A stretch of DNA of 64,000 bases from Chrysoperla carnea (GCF_905475395.1 NC_058339.1:23568001-23632000); one strand, 5' to 3'. Shown: positions 1 through 12,813, counted from the stretch's first letter. Numbers and translations: made by a program. Notes: generated by a model from the sequence alone, not told the origin.

Positions 1-1140
1 CACAAATTATTATTTTGTTCATTTTCACATTTTGTTCCCTGTTCAGTTTACATTTAAAAAGATACAGATGCAAATCAAAATAGTCAGTGTTGCCTAATTC
101 ATAAAATATTCAATCATTGTTTAAATATGTCCCGAACTAATGAGACTCAATCACTCAAATTAGGCATGAGATATTTTGATCTCACGGTATGTTGTGAGGA
201 GTATAAAACAACGATGTATGTATGTCTTGTTATAATTATAATTTGACAAATGCCATCACCTAGTGTCACTTAGAGGTGGCAGTTTCAGAAGATTTCTTTT
301 TTAGATTCAACATACATATTAAAAATTTCACATTTCTTTAACAGTATAGGTTGAATAATGATTCTATATCGGTACATTTCGATTTAAGCAATTACAAATA
401 AAGATAAAGGACCCTGCAATATTAGATAGGCAAATGGTTCCTTAAGAAAGTGACGAGCCAAGCTACGAATGAATATATTGTAGTTTTTGTATTACAACAG
501 TTTCATTATAGTATTACAATTTTTCAACCGGTGGTTGTCAAGCTACGGTCTATATAACTAGAATGTATTTGTACTTTTGATTATAAAAAATTTTCATTTG
601 ATCAGAACGATCCGAAGAAGTTTTTGGGAGCGGTTTGAAAAAGTTGCCACAGAATACCATTTTCCTTGTCATATACTAAAACTATAATATATTCGTAGCC
701 TTGATTCGTTAAAAATTTTTGTGGCCGTGTGAGCTTTTGATGAGAATGATTCAAAGAATATTTGAGGATGGAATAGAAAAAGTTTCACGGAAAGCCGTTT
801 TCTTATCTAATATTACAGAGTCCGTTATGTAGAAAAATTTTTTAACGGGTTTCATTTCATTCAAAAATAAATAGAAGTTTTAAGTGATCCATTAAAAGCA
901 TTTTCTATTTATTATTTGAATAACATATTATACAAATATTGTCATCATAAAAAGATACATAATATAAATACTGAATCTATTTAAAATGTAATTTTATGTA
1001 TTAGATTTATTTATTAATAGATATTTAAATATTTTAATATTATACTTGTTTTTAAAATTTTAAAGCATTTATTTATAATTTGAAATTAATTAGAAAAAAA
1101 AGTCAAAATAAACAATTGACTGTAGTATCAGTACTTGCAT
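1..1140. other. Intergenic, no gene seen
   Basis: AT-rich non-coding sequence with no open frame worth calling. It holds one diverged direct duplication: the stretch near 598 (tttgatcagaacgatccgaa) recurs in altered form near 737 (tttgatgagaatgattcaaa), a period of about 139 bases. No family is recognised. Confidence 0.5.
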
Positions 1141-1147
1141 TATTTTT

Positions 1148-1440
1148 TAACCGACTGCAAAACAAAAAAGGAGGAAGTCCTCAATTCGACTGCATTTTTT
1201 TAATGTTATTTATTTCAGAACTTTCGATTGAGTGAATCGATTTTGATGATTCTTTTTTTTTTGAAAGCTGATACTTCCCGCGTGATCCCATTTCAATGTG
1301 GTCCAGTTCTGACAATGGCATCCATGAGAAAACCTTATAAGTCTTAAATTTACAAGTATGTGCTCGGCAAATGGATGAACACAGTATGTACAAGTATGTA
1401 CTCAATACCACGCCAACCAATTTCGATGATTCTTTTTTGA
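1148..1440. repeat. Dispersed insect repeat fragment
   Basis: The stretch begins accgactgcaaaacaaaaaa, followed by a short tract ending tcctcaattcgactgcat, then a segment containing cccatttcaatgtggtccag. I recall near-identical phrases as high-copy repeats in many insect genomes, possibly the end of a Helitron or non-LTR element, but I cannot search to confirm. An 88-codon minus-strand open frame inside it is lysine- and serine-rich and looks like a by-product of the repeat, not a gene. Confidence 0.45.
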
Positions 1441-2070
1441 GTGACAAATTAGTTAGTGTACTTCACATTCACTAAAAAGCACAAAATATAAAAACTTTTA
1501 ACAAAAATAAAAAAAGACTTCAACAGAAAAACTATTCCAAAACAAATTAATATGCACTAAAAAAAAAATAACGATAATATAATGTAGTTACAATTTTTGA
1601 TATTTTGGACAAAGTAATTAAATTATTATAATTTTATATAAAATTTAATGTTGAAAAACGTGGAGTGTCAGATATCGTAGTAAGAATACAAGAAGAGCAT
1701 TCCAAACTTTGCCGTATAAACGCGTACAAAACCGTATTAATTTTGTGTTTTTATGTCAAGGTTGTAAAATTTATCACAATATATTTATTTAAACCTATTT
1801 CAAAAAAAAATATGTTTATGGTAACTATGAATAGCTAAAAGTTTTCGTATAGGAGCTATTCAGGATATTCTCTACTAGACGATGTTAAAATATGATAGAA
1901 ATGTATTATATTTTATCCTATTTCAAATAATAAATCTTCCTATTGAATAGAAAACCTATTACATAAAACATTTTTTATTTAATACACCTTACACCTTATA
2001 CTGTACATACAGAGTGTATCACGCATGTAGTATAGAAGATTTGTTTGTTTTCTCAAATAAAAAAGTCAAT
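1441..2070. other. Intergenic, no gene seen
   Basis: Low-complexity AT-rich sequence with homopolymer A and T runs. Nothing recognisable. Confidence 0.45.
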
Positions 2071-2760
2071 TCGGTATTTTTGATTTTTCGCAGACTTGTT
2101 TATGATGTTGTCCCAATGAATAATTCAAGTTTGTGACCTTGATCGACGAACGCAACTTTGTCAAAAATCGAAAAAACCCGTGAAAATTTCAGCATTTTCC
2201 AAGCTTTGACGATTATAATCCTTAACGGATAGTTTTTGAAATACCTTTTTAAGATATTTTTAAAGTAAACTAAATTTGCTACAATATGAGACTTGAATCG
2301 TCTTTGTATACTGAATAGTTTCCGAGATAAATCCTTTCAAATTTTATAATATTTTCGAACTATTTCATTCTGACATAATTTTAACCCAGAACAAAACTGC
2401 CACATTCCATCAGAGGTAAGTGGAAATACCTATTCGTGGGATGTCTGGAATAATGCAAAAAATTGAGAAGTTAGAATAAATGATGAAATTTGAATTGCTT
2501 TTTTTCTCTACAGAGACAATTCTCTCTCATGTTATAGAAAATTTAGTCTTCTTTAAAAACATCTTGAAAAGGTACTTCAAAAAACATCCGTTTAGGGTTA
2601 TAATCGCTAAAATCTGAAAAAAAAAACTGAAATTTTCACGGGTTTTTGCGATTTTTAACAAAGTTTCGTTCGTCGCTCAAGATCACAAACTTGGATTATT
2701 CATTGGGTCACCATCATAAACATGTCTGCTAAAAATCAGAACTACCGAATTTGATGCATA
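2071..2760. repeat. Foldback (inverted-repeat) element
   Basis: The left arm (about 2071-2305) and right arm (about 2520-2760) are diverged reverse complements centred near 2410. For example, caatgaataattcaagtttg near 2113 matches the complement of aacttggattattcattggg near 2690. Arms are about 240 bases with a central spacer of about 210 bases. No coding capacity. The right-arm type recurs in the third intron of PAP3 (about 14200-14300), so this is a mobile, non-autonomous family. Confidence 0.7.
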
Positions 2761-3540
2761 CTGTAATGTATAAAGTTACTGTAATAATACCCGTCTTTTG
2801 TATGATCCTACTTTACGTTGATTGACACCCTGTATTTAGTAGAAAATATATTTATTGTACAGTACCTTACACCTTACACTATACATATGTAGTAGAAAAT
2901 ATATTTATTGTAACAGTTTATAGCAAATGACATGTTTCATGTTTTATGCATCGCAATTCGTTTTGCTCATCGAATATAAACAAAGGGCTTTAATGGACTA
3001 TAGACAAAAAAAAAAAAGAATAAAATAATAATATAGGACAAATCAATGTAGAGTGGTGGTATATGTATGATAAAATTTTATGGTTGGGGTACCAAACGAA
3101 ATGACATGGAGATTTATGTGTAGATTAACTGTTAATTTGTAGTTTTATTTTCAAATTTACTAGCATTTTTATTTGTATAATTTTTAACCTTGTCAATTTG
3201 GGCTTTTATGTTATCTAAAATTTGTTTTTTTTTTACTACGTAATTTGATATAGCTCTTATGTAGAAAAATGTATTTTGTCAATTTATGTCACTTGGATTT
3301 TATTAGTTCATGCGATACAATATAAATCACCATTATAAGGGAAAATTGGTCCATAAAATTGTATATACAGAACTCCTTTGGGTGATCGGGTCACTAATGG
3401 ACTTAATAATATTGTAAATCTAACGCTGTCGTCCAATACAGTGTTTTAACTTCCCACTGTAGAAAGTTATTGTAAAGGGTCCGATTTTCGAAACTTCTTT
3501 GCGTTTCATGGTTAGGATAAGGCATTAACACTAATTTGGC
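2761..3540. other. Intergenic with a short direct duplication
   Basis: The phrase tagtagaaaatatatttatt occurs near 2837 and again near 2888, with an accttacaccttacac-type stretch between. Otherwise AT-rich and unrecognised. Confidence 0.45.
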
Positions 3541-3559
3541 GAAAAAGAACGTAGGCATT

Positions 3560-3810
3560 TATTTCGTCGTCGATATCGCACGAACAAAAAATTATATCGA
3601 CTTCGTTGAGATTTCGATCGATTTGTATTAAAAGCAATATGATCCGAAAATAATTTCATAACATTCGATCGAGCCGTTTCGAGTCGGCGAGCTTTTTCTT
3701 AAATTTTATTCTGATAGATATCGCGGGGACAAAAATTGATATCGACTTCGATGAATATCGACTCCAATCGAAGCGTATTCACGGCAATATAATTCCGTTA
3801 TAACTATTTA
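3560..3810. repeat. Diverged duplicated unit
   Basis: Two related stretches begin at gatatcgcacgaacaaaaaa (3572) and gatatcgcggggacaaaaat (3717), a spacing of about 145 bases. Both continue through atatcgacttcg and end at an aatat-rich segment. They are richer in CG dinucleotides than the surroundings. It lies downstream of PAP1. Family unknown. Confidence 0.45.
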
Positions 3811-4083
3811 TTATACTGGGAAATTCTTCGTGTTCAGACTCTATCCACGGCTTGTTTAAAAAACATTCTAGTCTTCTAGTATTGGAACTTTTCTTTCCAG
3901 CAATTTTTCAATATCGTTAGAGTAGTATTCAACACATATTAAGTCGAAACTGTTAATTCTAATTAATCAAGTAGCCTGCCAAATTATCGTTAACTGAGCT
4001 TCTTACTTTTAAAATTATTAATAAAGAAAAAGAAGGATGTAACACCACAGTTTTAAAACAAAAAGAGTAAAATGTTTAAGATA

Positions 4084-4089
4084 TTTATT
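4084..4089 (-). terminator. Candidate polyadenylation signal of PAP1
   Basis: AATAAA on the minus strand, starting 6 bases after the PAP1 stop codon. This is unusually close to the stop, so the real signal may be further downstream. Confidence 0.35.
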
Positions 4090-4094
4090 AATCA

Positions 4095-5802
4095 CTATTT
4101 CTCAGATTTTAAAAAAGAATCATGTGAATCTTTCACTACCCAAATGGCATCAATTATTTTGCCTTGGTCAATCGAAACAAAGTCCATATACAAGTGAGTG
4201 TGATTAAATACTTTTAAAGTACTGTAACCATAATCCCTGGACCGAAATGCTGAATATTCAGGTGCTGGAATAAAATTATTATGCCCCTCTGAACAACCTG
4301 CTGATCCGGTTGTTACATGAACCGGTGCTTTAGGATTCACATAAGGAAATTCCATGCTACCATTCATTACTGTATAATTATAAACTGGATAAAACCGTTC
4401 GTATATATGTTCATGGGCCCAAATTTCCATATCAACACCATATTTATAAAATACGGATTCCAGACCATATTTTGGTGGCTCACCAATTCCAATACGAGTT
4501 GCTGCTTTCTTAAAATTACAGTCATCTTTGTCGTCACTGGTACAATACATCGGACGATGCGCCAAAACAATAATCCATGGATGTTTATCACGATTTTTAG
4601 GCCTTGTTGCTTCTTCTAAATCTTTAATTATCCATTTATATTGTTCTTCTGGTCCAGTAAAATATTGTGGATAATAATAAAATTCTGATGAGAAGCAAAT
4701 AAAATGTATAGGTCCAATATTTACGCTGTAATACAATCCGTCATTGTCGCCGGGCATTGTAAATCGTTCTTTGTAGTGGCTAAAATTACTATAATTTTGA
4801 ATAATTAGTTTCGTTTCAAAAGGCAGTTAAAAAAATTTAAATACATGTTTCTACAATAATATACTTACTAAGCCTCTTCATGATTTCCAACTGTAGTCAT
4901 ATATGGTACATAAGCAGCAACAGATTCAATTTGTCGCATAAATTCATCACCAAATTGTCCATCATCCTAAAACAAAACCGAAATTTCAAATAAAATAATT
5001 ATGCGTGAAAAAATCAAAAGTTAATTTACCATATCCATGTCGTATGAAAAATCACCATTATGTATTATAGCATTATATAAACCATCTTGGGCTTCCTTTT
5101 GTAATTGAGGAAGTGATCTACCCTCTTCATTACCCAAGTCACCATAAATAGCTATGTTTGGTATCCAATTATCACCATCAGGGAATGTTTTAAACCAAAA
5201 TATAGGCGACCATCCTTGTTCTCCACCACATCGATATTCTAAAAACAAAACAAAATTATTTGCTATTCTTTTCCTAAACAATGTGCGCCGTTTGTATCAT
5301 TAATATGAATACTATTATTTGTAAAAAAGTTGAGACTCCAAACTTTGGAGTCTCATAAACATAGCTGCAAACTGATTAAGAAGCCAATAACACAAGAGAT
5401 CGATAATTAAATTCTTGGACTATGTGTGTTTTTTTAGATTCTTTATAAATTAAAAATAACAAAGAAATTAGTCATAAAATTATCAATAAAAAAATAATTA
5501 CTGTAAGTAGTATTTGCTTTTAAATCGGTTAGTGTAACACGATGTACATATTGTGCTCTCTTTGCTTTTCCACCATCCACAAATTTTTTTCGATAGCCCA
5601 CAGATCGTAAATTAATTTTATCGACACCATATTCAACAATACTTTTACCAAAGGTTTTATCGGGTGTTGACCAAGTAACAATTATATCACGACTATTATC
5701 ACTCAGCGATAAATGTATTTGTTCCGGTTGATATCGAACGTAACCGTAAACTGCTAAACTAAAATAAGTTATGCTTAGTAAAAAGCGATAACAAAACATC
5801 AT
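4095..5802 (-). CDS. PAP1: purple acid phosphatase, acid phosphatase type 7-like, 4 exons, 433 aa
   Basis: A metallophosphoesterase expected to hydrolyse phosphomonoesters at acid pH in the secretory or lysosomal lumen. Exons on the minus strand are 5802-5502, 5238-5030, 4966-4869 and 4788-4095; introns of 263, 63 and 80 bases have GT-AG ends and phases 1, 0 and 2. Residues 1-20 form a hydrophobic signal peptide starting MMFCYRFLLS. An N-terminal beta-sandwich (fibronectin-like) domain follows to about residue 100, carrying YQPEQIHLSLS and VTWSTPD. The catalytic domain shows GDLG (Asp134), GDFSY (Asp163, Tyr166), GNHE (Asn198), AHRPMYC (His280) and WAHEHIYERF (His328, His330), so all seven metal ligands are present. 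Potential N-glycosylation sites include NTT, NYT, NGS and NHT. It is divergent from PAP2 and shares its exon phases, which implies duplication. Length fits the family. The ATG at 5802 is followed at once by a second Met. Confidence 0.93.
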
Positions 5803-7526
5803 TTCTTAAATATTTTAGTTGAAAGAGTATATAAATTATCGCCCGAACTTATAAAATATTATTTTAATTGAAAATAATATGATGTTTAGGTTATCAACAA
5901 TGACAGATCAGGATAATTAAATCAATTATATTATTTTTAAACTAATGATAAACATTTAAATAACAATTTATATGAATACTATACTTTGTTTTGACTACCA
6001 TTTTGTACCTTGATATTGAATTTTTTTTTTTATTAGACACTTTAAAATAATTTAATTTTTGTTGTCTTTATCGATTATTACAAAATCAATTGTTTATATT
6101 ATTATAAAAATTAAGATATTCTTAAGATAAAAGTTGTATCATATACTTAACGATAATAGTATGGATGTATAGGGAATTCAGGTTAATATAATGTTTCAAT
6201 ATACACACATTTCGAAAACATTTGTTTGCGTTCTTTAATCTTCATTGTTACTAAATATTGTTAACTTCTATTCGCGTTTTTGCAAAAAAAAAAAAAACGG
6301 AAAATAGAAGTTATTGTAAACAAATTATAAACAAAATTTTAATCCTCTCCTAAATTTGAGTTTTACGTTTCTGAATACGTAGATTTCAAAAACATTAACA
6401 AAATTCTATTTATAATTCTGAAACTGTCGGAGATTGAAAGTTGAAATGGTGTAAGTATCCAACGAGGGCCAAAATTTATTCAATGATTACGGTTACGGGT
6501 GGGTACCAAAACTTTGCTGGAATTTGGATTGATATTAAATTATTACAAAAAGTTTTGTTTTCAAGATAATATTTTAAATATTTTGTAAATTTTACTTTAT
6601 ACTTTTTCATTGTTATCATGTTTACATATTTTGACATTTAATATGGCATACAGTTTACATGCTTTTTTTATTTTGATAAAGTCAACTCAAGTGGTTATTG
6701 ATAAAAATAATGAGAGCACAAACATAAAAATTAATCTTTATACTAAACAATGTATTTATACAATTATCAATTAACTGATTTTTTACTATACACGAGCATA
6801 ACAATTGGAAAGTGATCAACACAGCTTGGATTGTTTTACCCGTTCAGATTAGAATTTCTTACATAAATAAATAGGCAACTATATTGAACATCAAATGTTG
6901 TCAAAAAATCCCCCTTGAGCAAGGCACTTACTATGAACTATTTTTTTTTTTTTTAAATAGCGTAAATTAGGTACTATTTGAATTATTTCTATTTCTATTA
7001 TGATAACATGTATTAATAAAAAAATAATAATTTATTGCAATATTTGAAACAAAATAGCATTTGTTTAAATATTATCATTATTACAAACAATTATTTACAA
7101 GTTTGACGTTAAATTAAACAATTATTTACCAGTTTGACGAAGTTAAGTGCAATGTCTAACCATTTTAGTTTGTTAATAGTCAATAATAATCACAAATAAA
7201 CACGACCTTAAAGGTAATCCACACGATTTACAAGTCCTAAACACTAAAATAAACTCAGTACAAATACATAAAAAAATCAGAAAAGCAAATACGTTCTTAT
7301 TAACAACGGAGACTAAGTTTACGAAACAATTTAATAATTTCTGATTCGATAATATATTCCTTGATCGAATTACACAAAAATATATTTATATAGAGGAAAG
7401 AAATATATGCTACGACACTGGTAAATTGTTCGGGTAAATATTAAACAAAGCGATAAAGGTATTGAAAAAGCAATTCATTTATATAAATTGCATAAACCTT
7501 CATAATTATAAGCATTACATACCTGC
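5803..7526. other. Divergent intergenic region between PAP1 and PAP2
   Basis: About 1.7 kb of AT-rich sequence separating the divergently transcribed PAP1 and PAP2; it must hold both promoters. A TATA-like stretch (tttatata on the minus strand, 5828-5835) lies only about 26 bases before the PAP1 ATG, too close for an ordinary leader, so I do not call it a promoter. No coding sequence or named repeat is seen. Confidence 0.5.
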
Positions 7527-7533
7527 TATAAAA
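7527..7533 (+). promoter_or_regulatory. Candidate TATA box of PAP2
   Basis: TATAAAA, 61 bases before the PAP2 start codon. Initiation about 30 bases downstream would leave a short leader of roughly 35-40 bases. In such AT-rich DNA chance matches are common. Confidence 0.35.
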
Positions 7534-7593
7534 TTTTAAAACATCACGAAGTGTAGAATCAACAAATTTTTTTTATTGGGCTTCAATATCATT

Positions 7594-9179
7594 ATGTTTT
7601 GGCTCAGTTTAGTACTAGTATTAGTTAACTTTAATTATATACAGAGTTATGTAAGATATCAACCCGAACAAATTCATTTGTCGTTAGGTGATAATGGAAG
7701 AGATGTAGTTGTTACATGGTCCACTCCGGATGTAGTTGGTGAAAGTATAGTTGAATATGGAATCGGAGAAATTACCTTAAGAGCTATTGGCAATCCAGGG
7801 GGTGTTTTTACTGACGATGGAATCGAAAAACGTAGACAAGAAATTCACCGTGTTAAGATATCAAATTTGGAACCAAATACTATTTATAGTAAGTACTATT
7901 ATTATACCTCGGGTACTAAAGTCAATTTTTTTTTTAATTTGATTTATTTTTGAAGGATCGTGATAGACGTGCAAATATTTCATTGATTAAACTTTAAGCA
8001 CGCCTCACTTATAACATCGCAATAGTCAAGGTTTTTTAATTTTCCTCATTTTAGAATATCGTTGTGGAAGCAGAAAAGGCTGGTCTTCGGTATATTGGTT
8101 TAAAACACTGCCAGCAGGTGATTCTTGGATACCCAATATTGCTATTTATGGTGATTTAGGTAACATCGAAGCTATTTCACTACCTCAGTTACAAAAAGAA
8201 GCCCAAAACGGGATGTATCATGCCATTTTTCACATTGGTGATTTTGCTTACGATATGGAAGTTGTATGTTTGTTTTTTACATAACTCTCCGCTTGTATTT
8301 TGATAATTAACCATTTACTGTTTTGTAGGATAATGGTCGATATGGAGACGAATTTATGCGACAAATTGAGCCAATAGCCGGATACGTGCCTTATATGACA
8401 TGCCCTGGAAATCACGAAAGTGCATAGTAAGTTATTTAAAAGTTATTGTCCTACGGTAAAAATGTTAATTATTAGCGAATGTTTTTTTCAGTAATTTCAG
8501 TCATTATAGAACGCGATTCACAATGCCTGGTGGGAATCAAGGATTATATTACAGTTTAAATATGGGACCTGTTCATTTTATATTCTTTTCATCTGAAGTA
8601 TACTATGACTCACAATATCCGGGACCTCAACGCCAATACAATTGGATTGTAGATGATTTAAAAGAGGCTACTAAACCTGAAAATCGTGCTAAACGCCCAT
8701 GGATTATTGCATTAGCGCATCAACCAATGTATTGCACCAGTTTTAATCAAGATGATTGTACAGTAAGTAGAACAAAAACCCGTGTTGGAATGGGAAACCC
8801 ACCAAAGTATGGATTAGAACCATTATTTTATGAAAATGGTGTTGATATGCAAATTTGGGCACATGAACATACTTATGAACGTTTTTATCCCATCTATGAT
8901 TATAAAGTCTTGAATGGAAGTATCGATGAACCTTATGTGAATCCAAAAGCACCCGTGCACATCATTACTGGTTCTGCTGGATGTGAAGAGGGTCATGACT
9001 TTTTTACTCCAAAATCTCCAGAGTGGAGTGCTTATCGGTCACGTGATTATGGATATAGTAGGTTGAAAGTGTATAATAATACACATTTATATATGGAACA
9101 GGTTTCAACTACAGCTGACAAAGTAATTGATGAATTTTGGATTATTAAAAATAGTCATGGTCCTTACAATTCCCTTTAG
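7594..9179 (+). CDS. PAP2: purple acid phosphatase, acid phosphatase type 7-like, 4 exons, 429 aa
   Basis: Same enzyme family and architecture as PAP1. Exons are 7594-7888, 8055-8263, 8329-8426 and 8492-9179; introns are 166, 65 and 65 bases with phases 1, 0 and 2. I chose the ATG at 7594 (MFWLSLVLVL, a clean signal peptide). An in-frame TTG 18 bases upstream would extend the open frame but is not a likely start. Ligand motifs are GDLG (Asp132), GDFAY (Asp161, Tyr164), GNHE (Asn196), AHQPMYC (His277) and WAHEHTYERF (His325, His327). The residue after the VxxH-type histidine is Gln, where PAP1 and PAP3 have Arg. The second exon reads YRCGSRKGWS where its paralogues have YRCGGE. It is divergent to PAP1 and tandem with PAP3, about 4 kb upstream of it. 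It appears complete and functional. Confidence 0.95.
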
Positions 9180-9207
9180 TTTATTTTGTACATATCACAT
9201 ATTTTCT

Positions 9208-9213
9208 AATAAA
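9208..9213 (+). terminator. Polyadenylation signal of PAP2
   Basis: AATAAA starting 29 bases after the PAP2 stop codon, a normal position for a short insect 3' UTR. Confidence 0.6.
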
Positions 9214-11040
9214 ACTTCGTTTTTATACTTTACAAATAATTAACAAATTTAAATCAAGTAACTGAAAGCTTTTGATTGTTACGACATGATCACAAATTCA
9301 TTTATAAAATTTTTGTTCAGCAGCCCATTTAAGAAGGGCTGCCAGAAAAATGCTGTTACAGAAAGATTCCGTTACGGTGAGTACAAGGATATTGCTTTTT
9401 GTCAAGTTGAAAGCTATAAATTTCAATCACTATATCTCTCCATTGTCAAACATTTCTTACTCCCTTCACTTAACTTTTCACTATTTATTTACAAATCTAT
9501 ATCCATTAATCAACACATAAATATAGTTAGTCTATTCGGTGAAGTAAAACCTCCCGAATAATACTTCTTAAATTCTTGATGTTAAGATACTAAAACCCTT
9601 AAACTCTTTGGTGAACTAATCCCATAATCCATGCAAGTTAAATATCTAAGAATAACAACCGTAGATGTTAAAATTATATGAAATCCTCAATTCGACAGCA
9701 TAGCCCTGAGAGTGACAGTATCCCTGATATAAATCGAACACGATCCTATTGTTGGGTGTATGATCTAGAATAATGCCAACAGGATATAAATTTAAGAGAC
9801 CATTTTAAATAAAATTATTCGGCAAATGCCGCGTCGTCATTGAACAACAACGTTATTCCTTTTGACAGACAAGATAGAATCTGATCCTCGAGCGAATCCA
9901 AAACTGAAACCGAAGAATGCTCAGGAATATAATCTTAATAAACGAGAATAGACATCTTTTTAAGCCTTGGTAAATATGCCTCGAAGTTCCAAGCTTAAGT
10001 GCATGCCATCTATCATTTTCAATCAAGAAGGACAGGAGCTTTAAAATTATCCCAGAAGCACAACCTATAGGATTAAAAAAATTCTAAAAAAATTTACTCC
10101 ATCACGATTTTGAGTTATAAGATGAAATATTGCAGATATAACTAGGACGATACTTAAGTTTTTAGGACGAGGAAAAAAGTTTTTGTATATATTAACTTTC
10201 CCCAACCATAATTAGAAAAAGGCTTTACTTACCTCTACGAGAGACCCATCAAAAAAGTCCAAATAATGTTTTTTTTTTACTGTCCAGAACAGCATTCTCC
10301 CTGTATTATATAATTGCCGCATTTACGCTAACTAATATAGCCCGGTGGCTATACTCACAGTAAAAATTTACAATTATCAACTGATTTCTAAAAAGAAAAG
10401 CTAGCCGTTTCATCCTCGTGTAAAAATATTCATATAAGAAGAAAAAAAAAATTTATAATATAACTTTTCTTTTAATTTAAATATTTCCCACATTAAGTTG
10501 TAATAGGTTTTATTGTATATTTTATAGAATTGCCATTGCATTAACATTAACGAAATACTATAAGCAAATATTATTGGCGTCTCATAAAAACATTTCAATT
10601 ATCTTTCATTTAACAATACATCAGAATAATAATTATTATCAGTAATCAGTCGATAATTTTATTTTTAATTTTGTTGGTAAATAACAAATCTGTGCTAATA
10701 TAATAACTATTGTATTAATTTTGTAAACACCAAAATAAAATAACCAGTGTCGGATCTAATTTTCGGAGGCCCATGGACCAGAAAAAATTTTGAAGGTCTT
10801 TGTCTTCGTAGGAATTCAGGATTTTCTGAATAACTAAAGAATTTGTTTCACAACGATTCACAATTTTTTAGCCTTGCTTTGATTGCCTCTGTCAATTATG
10901 TTAAAACTAAAATCAAAATTAAACTGATTTTATATTTACCCAATTGTTGTTAGTTAATTTATGTCAACAATTTTAATTGCGTAAGTGTGTTCTGTTGAAT
11001 TTGCCACACTATCCATAAAAATGTAGAAGTAAACTTGATA
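9214..11040. other. Intergenic between PAP2 and PAP3, no gene called
   Basis: A 91-codon open frame at 9286-9561 has no recognisable domain. The part from about 9640 to 10070 is richer in G+C than its surroundings and may be a decayed mobile element, but I cannot identify it. At 10744 the phrase cagtgtcgga resembles the ends of hAT-type MITEs, with no partner end found. Confidence 0.4.
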
Positions 11041-11235
11041 CCATAACAAAATTTGAAAGTTAAATTAAAATTGATTAAAATATTAAGAAGTTATAAGTAT
11101 ATTCAAAGATTGTTGCCCGTCTCTTTCTTACAAAACATAACTTTATATGTAATCTCTATGGCGATACTCAAGAATGACGTCACTTTTAAAGTATCTTCGT
11201 CTTTGTTTAATCAGGAGTATTATCATAATTTTTTA
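11041..11235 (-). repeat. Dispersed repeat family E, copy 1
   Basis: On the minus strand this matches 41180-41368 over about 190 bases. Shared blocks include tatcgccatagagatt, cttataacttctt and atcaattttaattt. Both copies carry TGACGTCA or a one-base variant of it. No coding potential. Family unknown. Confidence 0.6.
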
Positions 11236-11245
11236 TAAAAAATCT

Positions 11246-12412
11246 GTAGCACCCTTTTAAATATGGCTTCATAAGGTACTCGGGCCTATAAGGCTTGTTC
11301 ACTTCAATACAATATATGTGATGTAAGATACGAGTAAACCAGTTAAATCTCAATTTGCCCATTTTTTTACGAGGAAAGTACTTGTAATACTGCAAGATAG
11401 GTATAATCGAATACGCCAGTAAAATCTTACAAAAAACTAGATAGAAAAACTAAAATAGCAAAACCAGACAATGTTTTTTCACCTATTACGCAGGTAGCAC
11501 AACTTTTTTTTGCTTACAAAATTTAAAATCACTATAAAGAGCCTCTATAATCTATAATCAATATCGTTTCAGTGAACTCAAATTACTATGAAGCCAACAT
11601 TGTAAATGTTTACCAGTTACATGTGACTCTCAAATATTGTTAAAAGAAGGTACAACTTTTGCGAGTCTGCAGATCTGAGATGACAATCAAACAACTTTTT
11701 CACTATTAATAAATGGGTTATTCCTCTACTCTTATTGCTAGTTTCTAAATAAGCTAATAAATAAGCTCTTAATGAATGTTAAAAAAGAGTTTTAATGTAA
11801 CTTAAATGCATACAATTGATTAGTGTTTATAAAGACTATAATCCATCGTGTTCATTCAATAATGTGCTATAACAATCTTTGTCATATTTACTAAGAATAA
11901 ACTTTTACAATTAGATTAAATCAAAAAATTAAAATGGGGACATACAATGAGTTCATTTGATCAGATATCTGTTGACAATGCCGTCTATTAATTTATCTAA
12001 GCACCTAAATAAGCATAATAATTAATTAATTAATTAATTATACATTAATTATAAATAATAAGTATTCAATAATAATATACAAAACTATACACACCATATC
12101 GTAGCAATAGGAGTTATTATGAGGAGACACCCACAACTCAAAATTTTAAAAATAAACCCTTCTTTCTTCTTTACATCCAAACAAAAATTATTTAATTTAT
12201 ACAAAGAGGTAGATTTTCTCTCAGAAAGGTTTATATACAAGGTGGACTATTTAAATATTTATTGGCTAATCAGATTCGACCTAGTTCTTCGGATTTCGTT
12301 TATAGCCAATTTAGATCCTAAACAGTAAGAAATAAAGTAGCACTTGAAATTAGAAAGTTGATCTTCATAAAAAAGCTAACATTTTTCATCTAAACCATTT
12401 TTTCGAAAATCG
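11246..12412. other. Intergenic, no gene seen
   Basis: AT-rich. It has a short run of attaatta units near 12023. At 12340 the phrase gaaattagaaagttgat is echoed near 33200 and 56690 and may be a small dispersed repeat. Confidence 0.4.
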
Positions 12413-12595
12413 TCAGCTTTGGAAGGAAATGCGACTTCAAAATATGTCATTATTGCATTTAATCGAAAAAAACACGCTAACTACGAAAAAATGCTTTAAC
12501 TAAAAATTATCAAAGGCGATAGAGGACATTCGCCTTTTCTTTCGATTAAATGCAATAATTACATATTTTTAAGTCGCATTTAATGCGAAAGCTAA
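12413..12595. repeat. Inverted-repeat hairpin element
   Basis: The left arm (about 12413-12466, including gcgacttcaaaatatgtcat and tattgcatttaatcgaaaaa) is complementary to the right arm (about 12541-12595, including tttcgattaaatgcaataat and taagtcgcattt). The spacer is about 74 bases. Probably a small foldback MITE. Confidence 0.6.
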
Positions 12596-12732
12596 CATTC
12601 TACAATTTTTCTTCAAGTAATTTTTGACTGGTTAGCTAAAAAACGAGCTGTAAACCATTATCGATTAAAATGGTCCATCCTATATAACTCAAGAGCCAAA
12701 ACCTATCAAAATTTCGTGCATTCGACTACCTC

Positions 12733-12737
<5 letters not shown>

Positions 12738-12811
<74 letters not shown>
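12738..12811. repeat. (AT)n microsatellite
   Basis: An uninterrupted AT dinucleotide run of about 74 bases, roughly 37 units. Confidence 0.95.

Positions 12812-12813
<2 letters not shown>

Noticed and set aside
7576-7593. TTG as start of PAP2, and the equivalent TTG at 13214 for PAP3
   Set aside because: The ATG 18 bases downstream gives an ideal signal peptide in both, and animal nuclear genes rarely start at TTG.
9286-9561. 91-codon open frame between PAP2 and PAP3
   Set aside because: No recognisable domain, signal peptide or splice partner; treated as chance.
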